A DNA stretch of 64,000 nucleotides from CAYWPG01 sp964460035 (GTDB lineage Bacteria > Pseudomonadota > Gammaproteobacteria > Nitrococcales > AK92), in the NCBI GenBank assembly GCA_964460035.1, contig CAYWPG010000003.1:1-64000 (forward strand), in the 5' to 3' direction. Made by a program: the position numbers and the translations under genes. The notes below the pieces were generated by a model that searched no databases, was not told the origin of the DNA, and saw nothing but the letters and a program-made list of their open reading frames with translations. Each line of letters begins with the position of its first letter. The first letter of the stretch is position 1. Shown here one piece after another: positions 1-9,025 of this stretch.

Positions 1-464
1 CGGATCTGCTGCTCGCAGGTCCAGTACCGACGCAGATAAAGACGCGTGTCTACCCGCACCAGCGGGGTACTGCCCTCCCCCTCGCCCACCAGCGCTGGCT
101 CCTGCAGCGCTGCCAGCCAGGCCTCCAACGTCAGCCCCTGCAGGCACTGCGCCGGCAGCGCGGGCGCCGGCTCGCTGCCGTTTTCCCCTTCCGGGGGCAG
201 CGAGAGCAGCCGGTCGGCGTCCTGCAGAGCCGCCCGCAGGTCTATGCAGACATGTCCTCTGCCGAGCTGGTGGCTGGCGAAGGCCGCCGCCAGCAACAGC
301 AGCGGCGACGCCTCGGGTGCCTGCTCGCGCAGGAAGGCCACGAACGCTCGGTCCAGAGCCCGCAGCCAGCCCCGATCCACCCAGGCATCCAGCAGCTCAA
401 ACAAGCGTCCGCTGGAGATCAGCGCCTCGCCGACGCTGTCCGCTTGCGCCGCTATGCTGCTCAT
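1..464 (-). CDS. recD: RecD, exodeoxyribonuclease V alpha subunit (N-terminal part)
   Basis: About 154 N-terminal codons of the RecBCD alpha subunit, the 5'-3' helicase of the double-strand-break repair complex; the rest lies beyond the left edge. The ATG at 464 overlaps the recB stop as ATGA, so the pair is translationally coupled. The visible part matches the RecD N-terminal domain: an 'LAAAFASH' segment followed by 'GRGHVCIDL' (E. coli has LAAALLSH...GEGHVC), then 'TRLYLRRYW' corresponding to E. coli 'DRLYLNRMW'. The helicase motifs are outside the window. Identity is supported by position after recC and recB and by these motifs. Confidence 0.9.
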   Translation of the reverse strand, partial: MSSIAAQADSVGEALISSGRLFELLDAWVDRGWLRALDRAFVAFLREQAPEASPLLLLAAAFASHQLGRGHVCIDLRAALQDADRLLSLPPEGENGSEPAPALPAQCLQGLTLEAWLAALQEPALVGEGEGSTPLVRVDTRLYLRRYWTCEQQI

Positions 465-3400
465 AACGCCTCCGCAAGTTGATGGGATCCTGCCGCACGG
501 AACATCGCATCCAGCTCTTCTATCAGCTCGCGCGGCGGCCGCTCCACATGCAGCCCCTGGCCAGGGGCATGGATGCCGCGCAAAAACAGATACACCGCCC
601 CGCCCAGATGCTCGTCGTAGTCGTAGTCCGGCAAGCGCGCCTTGAGCAGCCGGTGCAGCGCGAGGATGTACAGGACGTATTGCAGGTCGTAGCGCTTGGC
701 CAGCACCGCTGCGCGCAGGGCCTGCGGCGAGTAGGCCGTATCGTCCTCGCCCAGCCAATTGGATTTGTAGTCCGCCACGTAGTAACGCCCCTGGTGTTCG
801 AACACCAGATCGACGAACCCTTTCAGCATTCCGTTGAGCAGGCCGGCGGCCAGCGGCGGCCGCGCAGCGCCATTCAGAGTCAGCGCGCGCACGCGCCTGT
901 CCAGCGCCTCGGTAGAGGTGCTGCGGACCTCGAACCAGAACTCCAGCTCTGCCTGGTAACTCGCCAGCTGCGCCAGCGTGACCGGCTCGGCCTCCGGCAG
1001 CCGCAGCGGCGTGGTCAGCAGGTGCTGGAGCCAGCGCGTCAGCGGCTCTATCCAATGAGTCCAGCCGCGCCGGTTGCAGCGGCGCGCCACGGTATCCTGG
1101 AGCAGCTCGGGATTGGCGGCTACATGCGCAAAGCCTTCCACAGCCGCCCACTCGAGCAGCCCGTGCAGGAAGGTGCCCGGCCCCGGACCGCGTGGGAAGC
1201 GATGTACCGACGCATCCCCCAGCGGGTACAGCGGTTCCTCGGCAGCCGGCTCGTCGGCAACCTCGCTGAAGGTCGACTCTACCGGCGTATCCGGCGCTTC
1301 GGCGAGTTCCTGCGCGGACGTAGGCGCATTCTCGTCATCGACCTGCGCCTCCGGCGCCAACGCAAGCGCACTGTAGCTGGCGATCCACCAGTGTTCGCGC
1401 GCCGGCCGCGTGGGCGTGCGCGCCGCGCCCAAGGCGGCGGCCTCACTCGGTGCCAAAAGCATGGTGTCGGTGGGCGTCGGCAGCGGCATGACGGCGATCT
1501 GCTCGCACCCGCCGCGCAGCTGTTCGAGCAGCGAGCCCACCGCCGCGGGCGCTATGGGCGCGCCGCCGCTCAGCAGGTAGCCCAGCGCGCTCTTGTGCAG
1601 ATCGTTGTCCCGTTTGTTGCCGTATCTGACAGCGGCAACGCCGACCCAGCAGGCATAACAGGCGCGGGTTAGAGCCACGTAGAGCAGCCGCAGGTCCTCG
1701 GCCAGCCGCTCGCGATCGGCGCGTGCCAGCACCTCATCGTCCGGATCCAGCGCGATGTGCAGCCGGCCCTCGTCGTCGTGGTACCGGTACGGCGGCCTGC
1801 CGGCAGCGACCGCGCGGCAGGTAGCGGCGAACGGGAGAAAGACCAGCGGATACTCCAGCCCCTTGGATTTGTGGATGGTGACGACTTTCACCAGGTCCTC
1901 GTCGCTCTCCAGCCGCACCAGCTGCTCATCGCTGCCGCTCCCCTCGCGCAGCAGCTGCTCGGCCAGATAGCGAACCAGCGCCTGCTCGCCGTCCAGCTCC
2001 CCATCGGCCTGCTGAAGCAGCTCGGACAAGTGCAGCAGATTGGTCAGCGCGCGCTCGCCATCCGGCCTGGCCAGCAGCCGCGCGGGCACCTGAAAATCGT
2101 TGATCAGGCGGCGGAGCATGGGCAGCACGCCCTGGCTGCGCCATATGCTCCGATAGCCGCGGAACTGCAGCACATGCTGTTCCCAATAAAGCTCCTCCTG
2201 ATTGAGCCGCTCCAGTAAAGACCAGCTCAACCCCAAGGTCGCGGTGGCCAGCGCCGCGCGCAGATGCCCCTCCACATCCGGTTCGGCACAGGCTTTGAGC
2301 CACAGCAGCATGTCCGCCGCCTCGGCGCTATGGAATACCGACTCCTTGTCCGAAAGGTAAACGCTGCGTACGCCGCGCTTGGCCAGCGCCGTCCGAATGG
2401 ATTCAGCCTCGCCGCCGTCGCGCACCAGTACCGCCATATCAGCGGGGCGCAGCCCGCGCAGCTCGCCGTCGGGGCCGACCAGCCCGGCCTTGCCTCGGCT
2501 GCCCAGGTTCAACAGGCGCACCATCTCGCTGGCGCAGGCCTGCGCCGCCGCCTCCAGATACTGGCCCTTACCGATAGCGTTGCCTGGGGCCACCTCCCAG
2601 CAAGTAAGCGCGGGCGCCTCGCTGCCGTCGATCAGCAGCCGTTCCTTGCGGCCATGCGCCTGCACGGGCTGGAACGGCACTTTATTGTCCGTCTCCGTGC
2701 GGAACATGAACGCGCCGGCGCCGGGGCTACGCGCTTCGGCGAAGGAGAAGACCCTGTTGACCGCCTCCACCATCGCCGCCGTGGAGCGGAAGTTGGTATC
2801 CAGCGTGTAGTGCCGCCCCTGGGTGGCATCGCGCGCTTGCAAATAGGTGTAGATGTCCGCGCCGCGGAACCCGTAGATCGCCTGTTTAGGATCGCCGATG
2901 AGGAACAAGCCTATGTCCGGACTGTTGTCCCGCGCGCGATAGATGCGATCGAAAATGCGGTACTGCACCGGATCGGTGTCCTGGAACTCATCGATCAGCG
3001 CCACCGGAAACTGCTGTCGCACGATTTGCGCCAAGCGCTCGCCGCCGGCGCCGCTCAGCGCTTCGTCCAGGCGCGTGAGCAGTTCGCTGAAGCCGAGCTG
3101 GGCCCGCTGCCGCTGCTCCTGCTCGAAGCGGCGGCAAATCCAGACAGCGGCATGTTCGCGCGCGGCACGCACCGGATCGGGCAGCGCAGCTAGCGTGCGG
3201 CGCAGATCACGCAAGGCGGCGAGCGCCTGATGCTGGGGCGGCTCGCCCTTTTTCCATGCCTCGGCGATACCTTCCGGCGTAAACCGCTTCCAAGCAGCGT
3301 CGGTGAGAGCAGGCTCGACCTGGCCTGGCGTCTGTGCCCACTCGCGCAGCGCGGCCAGCGCCCTGTCTCTCCCTTTCAGCATATTGCGGTTGAAACAACC

Positions 3401-4153
3401 GTCCTTGTCAGCGCTGCTCAGTATTTGCTCCAGTTCATCGACCCAGGCCACCCATGGCTGCTTGAGCCGCACCAGCTCCGCATCCCGCTGCGCCTGCACC
3501 TGAGCTAGCAACCGCGCCAAGGTCTGCTCCTCGGCGATGGCCGGCGGCGCCGCCAGCAGCGGCCTTACCGCCGCCAACAAGTCCTGCGGGGTCTTCCACT
3601 TGGCCAGAAGCGCCGCCAGCGCATCGGCATCGAGAAGATAAACGTGAGTTCGCCAGTAGTCGCAGGCCACCTCGGTCAGCAGTTCCGAGGGGTCGGTTTC
3701 CAAGGTCTGGGTAAACAGACTGCCGCTGTCGAATGCATGCTCGCGCAGCATGCGGTTGCACCAGCCATGGATGGTGGACACGGCGGCCTGGTCCATCCAT
3801 TCGGCGGCGGTCTCCAAAAGCCGCGCACAACCGGGCCACTCCTCCGGCGCGTAATCCTCGCGCAGCTCCCGCAGAAACGGGTCAGGGCTCGCGTGTTCGC
3901 CGCGAAAATAACGCGCCGCCTCCGCTAATCGGGCGCGAATACGGTCGCGCAGCTCCTGCGTAGCGGCCTCGGTAAAGGTCACCACCAGAATTTGCGTCGG
4001 CAGCAATGGCACACGAAAACCCGCCTCGCCGCCATGGCCCAGCACCAGGCGCACATACAGCGCGGCGATGGTAAAAGTCTTGCCCGTGCCGGCGCTGGCC
4101 TCGATCAGCCGCGATCCGTGCAGAGGAAACTCGAGCGCGAATGGTTTACTCAT
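461..4153 (-). CDS. recB: RecB, exodeoxyribonuclease V beta subunit
   Basis: Predicted 1230-residue 3'-5' helicase/nuclease subunit of RecBCD, acting on double-strand DNA ends. UvrD/SF1 motifs are all visible: Walker A 'ASAGTGKT' (residues 19-26), 'LIDEFQDTD' near 386, 'GDPKQAIYGFRGAD', 'TIHKSKGLEYP' and 'LLYVALTRA'. The C-terminal nuclease site 'VADYKSNWLG' near 1128 keeps the Asp and Lys of the RecB nuclease motif. An upstream open frame runs to 4588, but the ATG at 4153 overlaps the recC stop as ATGA and opens directly onto the family N-terminus, so it is chosen. Length matches E. coli RecB (1180). Middle gene of recC-recB-recD, probably translated by coupling. Confidence 0.97.
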   Translation of the reverse strand: MSKPFALEFPLHGSRLIEASAGTGKTFTIAALYVRLVLGHGGEAGFRVPLLPTQILVVTFTEAATQELRDRIRARLAEAARYFRGEHASPDPFLRELREDYAPEEWPGCARLLETAAEWMDQAAVSTIHGWCNRMLREHAFDSGSLFTQTLETDPSELLTEVACDYWRTHVYLLDADALAALLAKWKTPQDLLAAVRPLLAAPPAIAEEQTLARLLAQVQAQRDAELVRLKQPWVAWVDELEQILSSADKDGCFNRNMLKGRDRALAALREWAQTPGQVEPALTDAAWKRFTPEGIAEAWKKGEPPQHQALAALRDLRRTLAALPDPVRAAREHAAVWICRRFEQEQRQRAQLGFSELLTRLDEALSGAGGERLAQIVRQQFPVALIDEFQDTDPVQYRIFDRIYRARDNSPDIGLFLIGDPKQAIYGFRGADIYTYLQARDATQGRHYTLDTNFRSTAAMVEAVNRVFSFAEARSPGAGAFMFRTETDNKVPFQPVQAHGRKERLLIDGSEAPALTCWEVAPGNAIGKGQYLEAAAQACASEMVRLLNLGSRGKAGLVGPDGELRGLRPADMAVLVRDGGEAESIRTALAKRGVRSVYLSDKESVFHSAEAADMLLWLKACAEPDVEGHLRAALATATLGLSWSLLERLNQEELYWEQHVLQFRGYRSIWRSQGVLPMLRRLINDFQVPARLLARPDGERALTNLLHLSELLQQADGELDGEQALVRYLAEQLLREGSGSDEQLVRLESDEDLVKVVTIHKSKGLEYPLVFLPFAATCRAVAAGRPPYRYHDDEGRLHIALDPDDEVLARADRERLAEDLRLLYVALTRACYACWVGVAAVRYGNKRDNDLHKSALGYLLSGGAPIAPAAVGSLLEQLRGGCEQIAVMPLPTPTDTMLLAPSEAAALGAARTPTRPAREHWWIASYSALALAPEAQVDDENAPTSAQELAEAPDTPVESTFSEVADEPAAEEPLYPLGDASVHRFPRGPGPGTFLHGLLEWAAVEGFAHVAANPELLQDTVARRCNRRGWTHWIEPLTRWLQHLLTTPLRLPEAEPVTLAQLASYQAELEFWFEVRSTSTEALDRRVRALTLNGAARPPLAAGLLNGMLKGFVDLVFEHQGRYYVADYKSNWLGEDDTAYSPQALRAAVLAKRYDLQYVLYILALHRLLKARLPDYDYDEHLGGAVYLFLRGIHAPGQGLHVERPPRELIEELDAMFRAAGSHQLAEAL

Positions 4154-7100
4154 ACCGGCACCTCCGCGGCATCGCCGGCGATGGCCTGCTCCAGGAGCTG
4201 CGCGCTCGCAAGCAGCGGCCGGTACAAGCACTCGGCCCAGTGGCCGAAGCGGCCGTCGGCTAGCAGAGCGGCGGCATCCGGATAAGCGCGGCTGAGATAC
4301 GGACACTGGCTCCTTTCCCCGCCGAAGCGGCCGCCGTCGTAGGTATCGGACGCGGCCGCCAACGCGGCCTCCTCGCTCTGTGACAGCGCATCCAGCCAGG
4401 CGAAGGCCGTCTTGCAGGCCACCGGCAGTGGCTCGCACAGTCCCGCCGACCACGCCTCCAGCAGCGCCGTCAGCGCTGTGCGCGCCTGCTCCGGGGCCAG
4501 CGGCGGCAGCAGGATGACCGCATCCTGCCCCACGACATAGCTGGTCAGGCTGAGGTCGCAGGCATGAGCGAGCAGATGCGCCACCCACGGCCGCACCAGC
4601 TGATGCCAGCGAATGCGCTTCTTCTCGCGCAGCATGCTGGGGCGCGGGTACAGCAGCGCGTACTCGTCCTCGCCGCTGCGCCGCAGGCCGCTTAGCCAGT
4701 CTTCGACAACGACGGTCGCGGCTTCGTAGCGCAGCGCCTGCAGCTCGGCGACCGGCTGCGAGTAACGCTGCGCCAGGGCACGATACTGGCTCAGCAGCTC
4801 ACCTAGGGGCGCGAGCAGTTCCTCTTTTACCGGTTCGGCCAGCCCCGCCATGGGCAACAGGCCGCAGCGCTCGATACGCTGCAGCGTGGCTTGCAGGCGC
4901 GCCGCCACCTGCTCGGGATCGAGCGCGACATCCAACGCCTCCTGCAGCAGCCAGTCCCGCAAGGTCCAGGCATCCAGGCCCGTCACCTCGAACGGCTCCA
5001 GATCGTCGGCCGTCAGCGCGGTCTCATCGAAGAACACTTTCAGGCGCTGGTTGAAGAAGGTTCTGACCGGATTGGCCAGAAAAGCCGCCAAGCCGCCCAG
5101 CGTCAGCGGCGCATCCAGCGTCAGCGGCGGCAGCGCGGCATCTTCCCGATCCGGGTTTGGAAGCTCGTGCGCCGCGCGCCACTCGGCCGCATACGTATAG
5201 AGTCTGCTCTGCTGCGGCGGAAAATAGGAGCGGCTGAACGGCTGCAAAGGGTGATACAGCGTCAACGCCTCGAGCAGCTTCTCGCCGCCATCTTCGGACT
5301 CAGCGTCCTGCAGGCGCCAGCCAGCGGCGATATGGTCCCGCAACTGCCCGAGCAGCACCGATGGCGGACGCGCGCTATTGTCGCGAATACTGCGCCCGAC
5401 CCAGCTGATGTAGAGCCGCTCGCGGGCCGAGAGCAGCGCTTCCAGGAAGAGATAGCGATCGTCTTCGCGGCGCGAGCGATCGCCCGGACGATAGTCGTTC
5501 GCCATCAGGTCGAAGTCCAGCGGGGTATGGGTGCGCGGATAGTCGCCATCATTCATGCCCAGCAGACAGACCATGCGGAACGGGATCGCCCGCATGGGCA
5601 TGAGCGTGCAGAAGTTCACCGCGCCGGCCAAAAACCGCTGCGACAAGCCGCCCGTATCGATGCCGCTCAACCAGGCTTCGCGCACCACGGTCAGCGGCAC
5701 CGGCTCGCTGAACGCCGCATCGGCGCAAGCGTTCTCCCACTGCTCCAACGCCTCGTCCAGTTGCGTCAGTGTCAGCGAGTCGCGCGCATCGGCGGGCCGG
5801 AAGAAGCGCCTTAGCAGGGCTCGCAGGCGCTCGCCCCACTCCGGTGGCGAAGCCGGCGTGCGCAGCATCTGCCAAAAGCTCTCCAGCGCATCGATCAGCG
5901 CGGTCAACGGCCCGACCAGCGCCGCCTCCAGTCCACCCACCTCGCCATAGGGCTCGATATCCTGCCACGCTTCGCCGTTGCCCACCGCATAGCCCAGCAG
6001 CATGCGGCGCAGCCCAAAGCTCCAGGTATTCTGCTCCAGCCCCGCCGGCAACCCCAGGCTCTCCCGCTGGCCTCCATCCAGCCCCCAGCGCACACCGGCC
6101 CCGCGGGCCCAGCGGTGCAGCAGCGGCAAGTCGGCCTCGGCAATATCGAAAGCGGCGCGCAGCGCGGGCACATCCAACAGATCCAGCAGATCGCTGACCG
6201 AGAAACGCAGCTCCGGCAGGCGCAGCAAGCGCTCCAGCGCCACCAGCAGCGGGTCGCGGCCGCGCTGTGCTTGATCGGACAAAGTGAATGGAATGAAACG
6301 CGGATCGTCGCGCTCGATCTGCCCGAACACGGCCCGGATGTGCGGCGCGTAGGCGTCGATATCCGGCACCATGACGATGATGTCGCGCGGACGCAGGGTC
6401 GGATCGGCGGAGAATCGCTCCAGCAACTGATCGTGCAGTATCTCCACCTCGCGCAGCGGGCTGTGCGCCACGTGAAAACGTATCGACTCGTCGCGCTGCG
6501 GATCGACCGGCGGCCATTGGCTGCGCGTCTCGGCCAGCGGCCGCAGCTCCAGAATGTCGTCCTGCAGTTGCTGCAGCAGCGTTTCGGTACCGTTCGAGCC
6601 GAAAAGGTCGATGCGCTGCCAGGGCAGCTCCTCGATGAAGTCCCGGTAGCTGCTGGGGTCGTCGAATTCATCCAGGAGGCGAATGTAATCCCGCCCTTGT
6701 TTGCCCCAGGCCGCAAGCAGCGGCTGCGCATGCAAGTGCAGCTCGGTTTCGGCCAGCTGAGCCGGCATGCCCGGCTTGAGCGCTTGGCGACGTGCCTGCG
6801 CGCGCAGCAGGTCGCGATCGGCGACTATATCGGCCCAGTAGTGGCGACAAGGGTTGAGCACGCACAGCAGTACCTGGCAGACGCGCGCCAGGGCCTGCAA
6901 CACCTCCAGCGCCTGGCGCGGCAGCGAGGAGATCCCGAATACCACTATGCGTCGCGGCAACTTGGCCGGCCGCTCGGTAAGCTCCGCGGCCGCCTCGAGA
7001 AAGCGCAGATGCACCGAGGCGCGGCTGTCGCTCCGCCGATCGGGACCTACATCCTCCAGCACCGCCCGCCATAGGGCCGGCTGCCATAGCTGCGAAGCCT

Positions 7101-7650
7101 CCAGTGGCTTGGCTATGCCGCGTGCATCGAACAACCGGTCCCGGCCTGCTTCCCACTCCTGCAGCCAGTCGGCCCGATAAACCTGATACTGATCGAACAG
7201 ATCCGCCAGCCGCTCGGCGAGCTGATGACGCTTGCGCATGTCCTGATCGTCGGCCAGGAAGCGCGAGAGCGGGGCGAACTCCGGCCGCGTCAGCAGCTCG
7301 GGCAACTGCCGCATCAGCCGCCAGGTCAGCCGCTGCTTGTCGAAAACCGACTCCGCGGGTATCTGCTCGGGGCCTAGCACTGCACGGTAGGCTTGCCAGA
7401 CGAAGCGCGCCGGCAACTGCACATCTACCGCAGCGGCGATTCCGCAACCACCGCCCTCCTCGGCTTCGTCGGCGGCCAAAGCGAGCTTGAGCCACTGCGC
7501 GATGCCATTGCTCTGTACCAGGATGACTTCGTTCTCCAGTGGCCGCAGCGGATAACGCTTGAGCCACTGCACAGTTAGATCGCGCAGGTCTTCGAGTCGA
7601 TTGCCATGAACGACCATGAAGCCGGACTGCAGCGCCCCATCCCCGCTCAT
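4150..7650 (-). CDS. recC: RecC, exodeoxyribonuclease V gamma subunit
   Basis: Predicted 1166 residues (E. coli 1122). RecC is an inactive helicase-like subunit that scans for Chi and splits the strands in RecBCD. The N-terminus carries 'HGNRLEDL' followed by 'VILVQSNGIAQWLKLALA', matching E. coli 'HSNRLDVL' and 'ILVQSTGMAQWLQMTLA'. The middle shows 'IIVMVPDIDAYAPHIRAVFG' and 'LLGMNDGDYPR', both characteristic of RecC. The ATG at 7650 has a GGGGG stretch about 5 nt upstream; an internal ATG at 7617 fits the E. coli N-terminus slightly better. First gene of recCBD; the region upstream (7651-7882) contains a TATAAA-like hexamer near 7683 but no convincing -35. Confidence 0.95.
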   Translation of the reverse strand: MSGDGALQSGFMVVHGNRLEDLRDLTVQWLKRYPLRPLENEVILVQSNGIAQWLKLALAADEAEEGGGCGIAAAVDVQLPARFVWQAYRAVLGPEQIPAESVFDKQRLTWRLMRQLPELLTRPEFAPLSRFLADDQDMRKRHQLAERLADLFDQYQVYRADWLQEWEAGRDRLFDARGIAKPLEASQLWQPALWRAVLEDVGPDRRSDSRASVHLRFLEAAAELTERPAKLPRRIVVFGISSLPRQALEVLQALARVCQVLLCVLNPCRHYWADIVADRDLLRAQARRQALKPGMPAQLAETELHLHAQPLLAAWGKQGRDYIRLLDEFDDPSSYRDFIEELPWQRIDLFGSNGTETLLQQLQDDILELRPLAETRSQWPPVDPQRDESIRFHVAHSPLREVEILHDQLLERFSADPTLRPRDIIVMVPDIDAYAPHIRAVFGQIERDDPRFIPFTLSDQAQRGRDPLLVALERLLRLPELRFSVSDLLDLLDVPALRAAFDIAEADLPLLHRWARGAGVRWGLDGGQRESLGLPAGLEQNTWSFGLRRMLLGYAVGNGEAWQDIEPYGEVGGLEAALVGPLTALIDALESFWQMLRTPASPPEWGERLRALLRRFFRPADARDSLTLTQLDEALEQWENACADAAFSEPVPLTVVREAWLSGIDTGGLSQRFLAGAVNFCTLMPMRAIPFRMVCLLGMNDGDYPRTHTPLDFDLMANDYRPGDRSRREDDRYLFLEALLSARERLYISWVGRSIRDNSARPPSVLLGQLRDHIAAGWRLQDAESEDGGEKLLEALTLYHPLQPFSRSYFPPQQSRLYTYAAEWRAAHELPNPDREDAALPPLTLDAPLTLGGLAAFLANPVRTFFNQRLKVFFDETALTADDLEPFEVTGLDAWTLRDWLLQEALDVALDPEQVAARLQATLQRIERCGLLPMAGLAEPVKEELLAPLGELLSQYRALAQRYSQPVAELQALRYEAATVVVEDWLSGLRRSGEDEYALLYPRPSMLREKKRIRWHQLVRPWVAHLLAHACDLSLTSYVVGQDAVILLPPLAPEQARTALTALLEAWSAGLCEPLPVACKTAFAWLDALSQSEEAALAAASDTYDGGRFGGERSQCPYLSRAYPDAAALLADGRFGHWAECLYRPLLASAQLLEQAIAGDAAEVPV

Positions 7651-7882
7651 TGCACCCCCAGTGATCGTTATTCGTTAGGCCGTTTATAGCGGAGCCGCGA
7701 ACCGGTTGTCTGTGAGTCCGGCCGCGTCGTGCCCAGCAGCGTCGCCGGACCGACCTGTCCGGATAGAGAATGTCTGGCGGGTTGCCCGACGATTTTCAGC
7801 AACCTGTTAGAAGATCCTAGGCGTCATCGCTCCTAAGCTCAACGCCCGCGCCCCGCCCGCAGTACGCGCACGCTGGGCGCGT

Positions 7883-8278
7883 TCAGCGCTGCCTGGGCGT
7901 GCGCGGCCCCCACGAGGGCGGACGAGGTTTATGCGATGTCCGCCGCCTTCTCGAGTGGGCACGCAAAGCGGCCTCGTAGGCTTCGCTGAGCCATGCTCGC
8001 ACCGACTCTTCGCTGGAGAACAGATCGTCAGGCGCGCGATAGTAGGACATAGCTACCGGCCGGTGGCCCCGGTAGTAGACGAACTGCCGGCACCCTGCTT
8101 CGATGAACAGCGGTGCCGAACGCGCATCCGTCTTGAGGTAAAGACCGTCGCCAGCCACCAGGCCGACCATCAGGCCTTGATAGAACACGCCGTAGCCGCC
8201 GAACATGCGCCGCAGGCTCACCGGTCCGAACGGCTGCAGGCGAGCTGGCAACGCCTCCGCATATTCCGTCAAATCCAT
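7883..8278 (-). CDS. TfoX/Sxy N-terminal domain protein
   Basis: Predicted 131 residues. The sequence 'SLRRMFGGYGVFYQG' is the signature of the TfoX/Sxy N-terminal domain, with the following 'YLKTD' strand also typical. Full-length Sxy has a second, C-terminal domain; here only the N-terminal domain is present, followed by a basic Arg/Lys/Pro-rich tail of about 30 residues. Sxy proteins act with CRP in competence regulation, but single-domain members are widespread and mostly uncharacterised, so that role is not implied. The start at 8278 is fixed by a GGAGGAG ribosome site just upstream; a longer open frame extends to 8737 but lacks family similarity. Divergent from the hemG-like gene, sharing an 87-bp promoter region. 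Confidence 0.85.
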   Translation of the reverse strand: MDLTEYAEALPARLQPFGPVSLRRMFGGYGVFYQGLMVGLVAGDGLYLKTDARSAPLFIEAGCRQFVYYRGHRPVAMSYYRAPDDLFSSEESVRAWLSEAYEAALRAHSRRRRTSHKPRPPSWGPRTPRQR

Positions 8279-8365
8279 TGCTCCTCCGTTACCGGGCATG
8301 GCCGGGGCACTCGAACTCCCCGCCCTCAGGCCACACTCTGTAGGCGACGCAGCGAGGAGATCGCC

Positions 8366-8968
8366 ATGGCCAACGTGCTCATTGTCTATGCCAGCCGCTA
8401 CGGCCAGACTGAGAAAATAGCCCACCGAATCGCCCAGCGCCTGGAGGCCAAGGGCCAAACCGTTACGCTCGAGTCCAGCAAACGCCGCCCGAGTACGCTG
8501 AACCCATCGGCATATGATGCCGTGATCATAGGCACGCCGCTCTACATGCAGCGCTTTCCGCCCCATTTGCGCGCGTGGACTTACCGCTGGCGCAACGCGC
8601 TGCGGGGCAAGCTGGCGGCTCTGTTCACCGTGAGCGGCGCCGCCGCAAGTCCCGAGCCTGACGGCGTGGCTGCGGCCGCAGCGATAGCCGACCGCTTCGC
8701 CAACCGCCTGCAACTGGTGCCGGATCAGATCGCGCACTTTGCCGGCGCCATTCCCTACACCCGCTATGATCGCCTCACGCGACGCTTCATGAAGTGGATC
8801 GCTGGCCGCTCAGGGGGCGACACTGATACGTCCAGAGACTTCGAGTACACCGACTGGGATGCCGTCGACCGCTTCGGCGATCACCTGGCCGGCCAGCTCG
8901 CCGCGGAGGGACGGACGGAGATACCCAAGCCGGAGGAGATCCGGCAGCCGCAGCAACCGTCGCCTTGA
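8366..8968 (+). CDS. hemG: HemG-type flavodoxin, menaquinone-dependent protoporphyrinogen oxidase family
   Basis: Predicted 200 residues. HemG is an FMN protein that oxidises protoporphyrinogen IX to protoporphyrin IX at the inner membrane, passing electrons to quinones. The N-terminal flavodoxin phosphate loop is 'YASRYGQTEKIA' and the C-terminal block 'GGDTDTSRDFEYTDWDAV' closely parallels E. coli HemG 'GGETDTRKEVVYTDWEQV'. The start at 8366 has GAGGAGA 5 nt upstream. The gene lies alone and ends just before a strong bidirectional hairpin. A general flavodoxin of related fold is possible, but the C-terminal motif favours HemG. Confidence 0.85.
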   Translation: MANVLIVYASRYGQTEKIAHRIAQRLEAKGQTVTLESSKRRPSTLNPSAYDAVIIGTPLYMQRFPPHLRAWTYRWRNALRGKLAALFTVSGAAASPEPDGVAAAAAIADRFANRLQLVPDQIAHFAGAIPYTRYDRLTRRFMKWIAGRSGGDTDTSRDFEYTDWDAVDRFGDHLAGQLAAEGRTEIPKPEEIRQPQQPSP

Positions 8969-8979
8969 CAGGAAAGAAC

Positions 8980-9002
8980 AAAGCCCGGGCGAGCCGGGCT
9001 TT
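8980..9002. terminator. bidirectional rho-independent terminator
   Basis: Perfect 9-bp inverted repeat AAAGCCCGG / CCGGGCTTT with a 5-nt loop (GCGAG) between the convergent hemG-like and beta-helix genes. The terminal A and T runs let it act in both directions. Confidence 0.85.
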
Positions 9003-9025
9003 GCAATATGAGACAGGGAGGGGAA

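Noticed and set aside
461..4588. RecB with 145 extra N-terminal residues
   Set aside because: The extra part is the shadow of recC; ATG 4153 overlaps the recC stop and gives the normal N-terminus.
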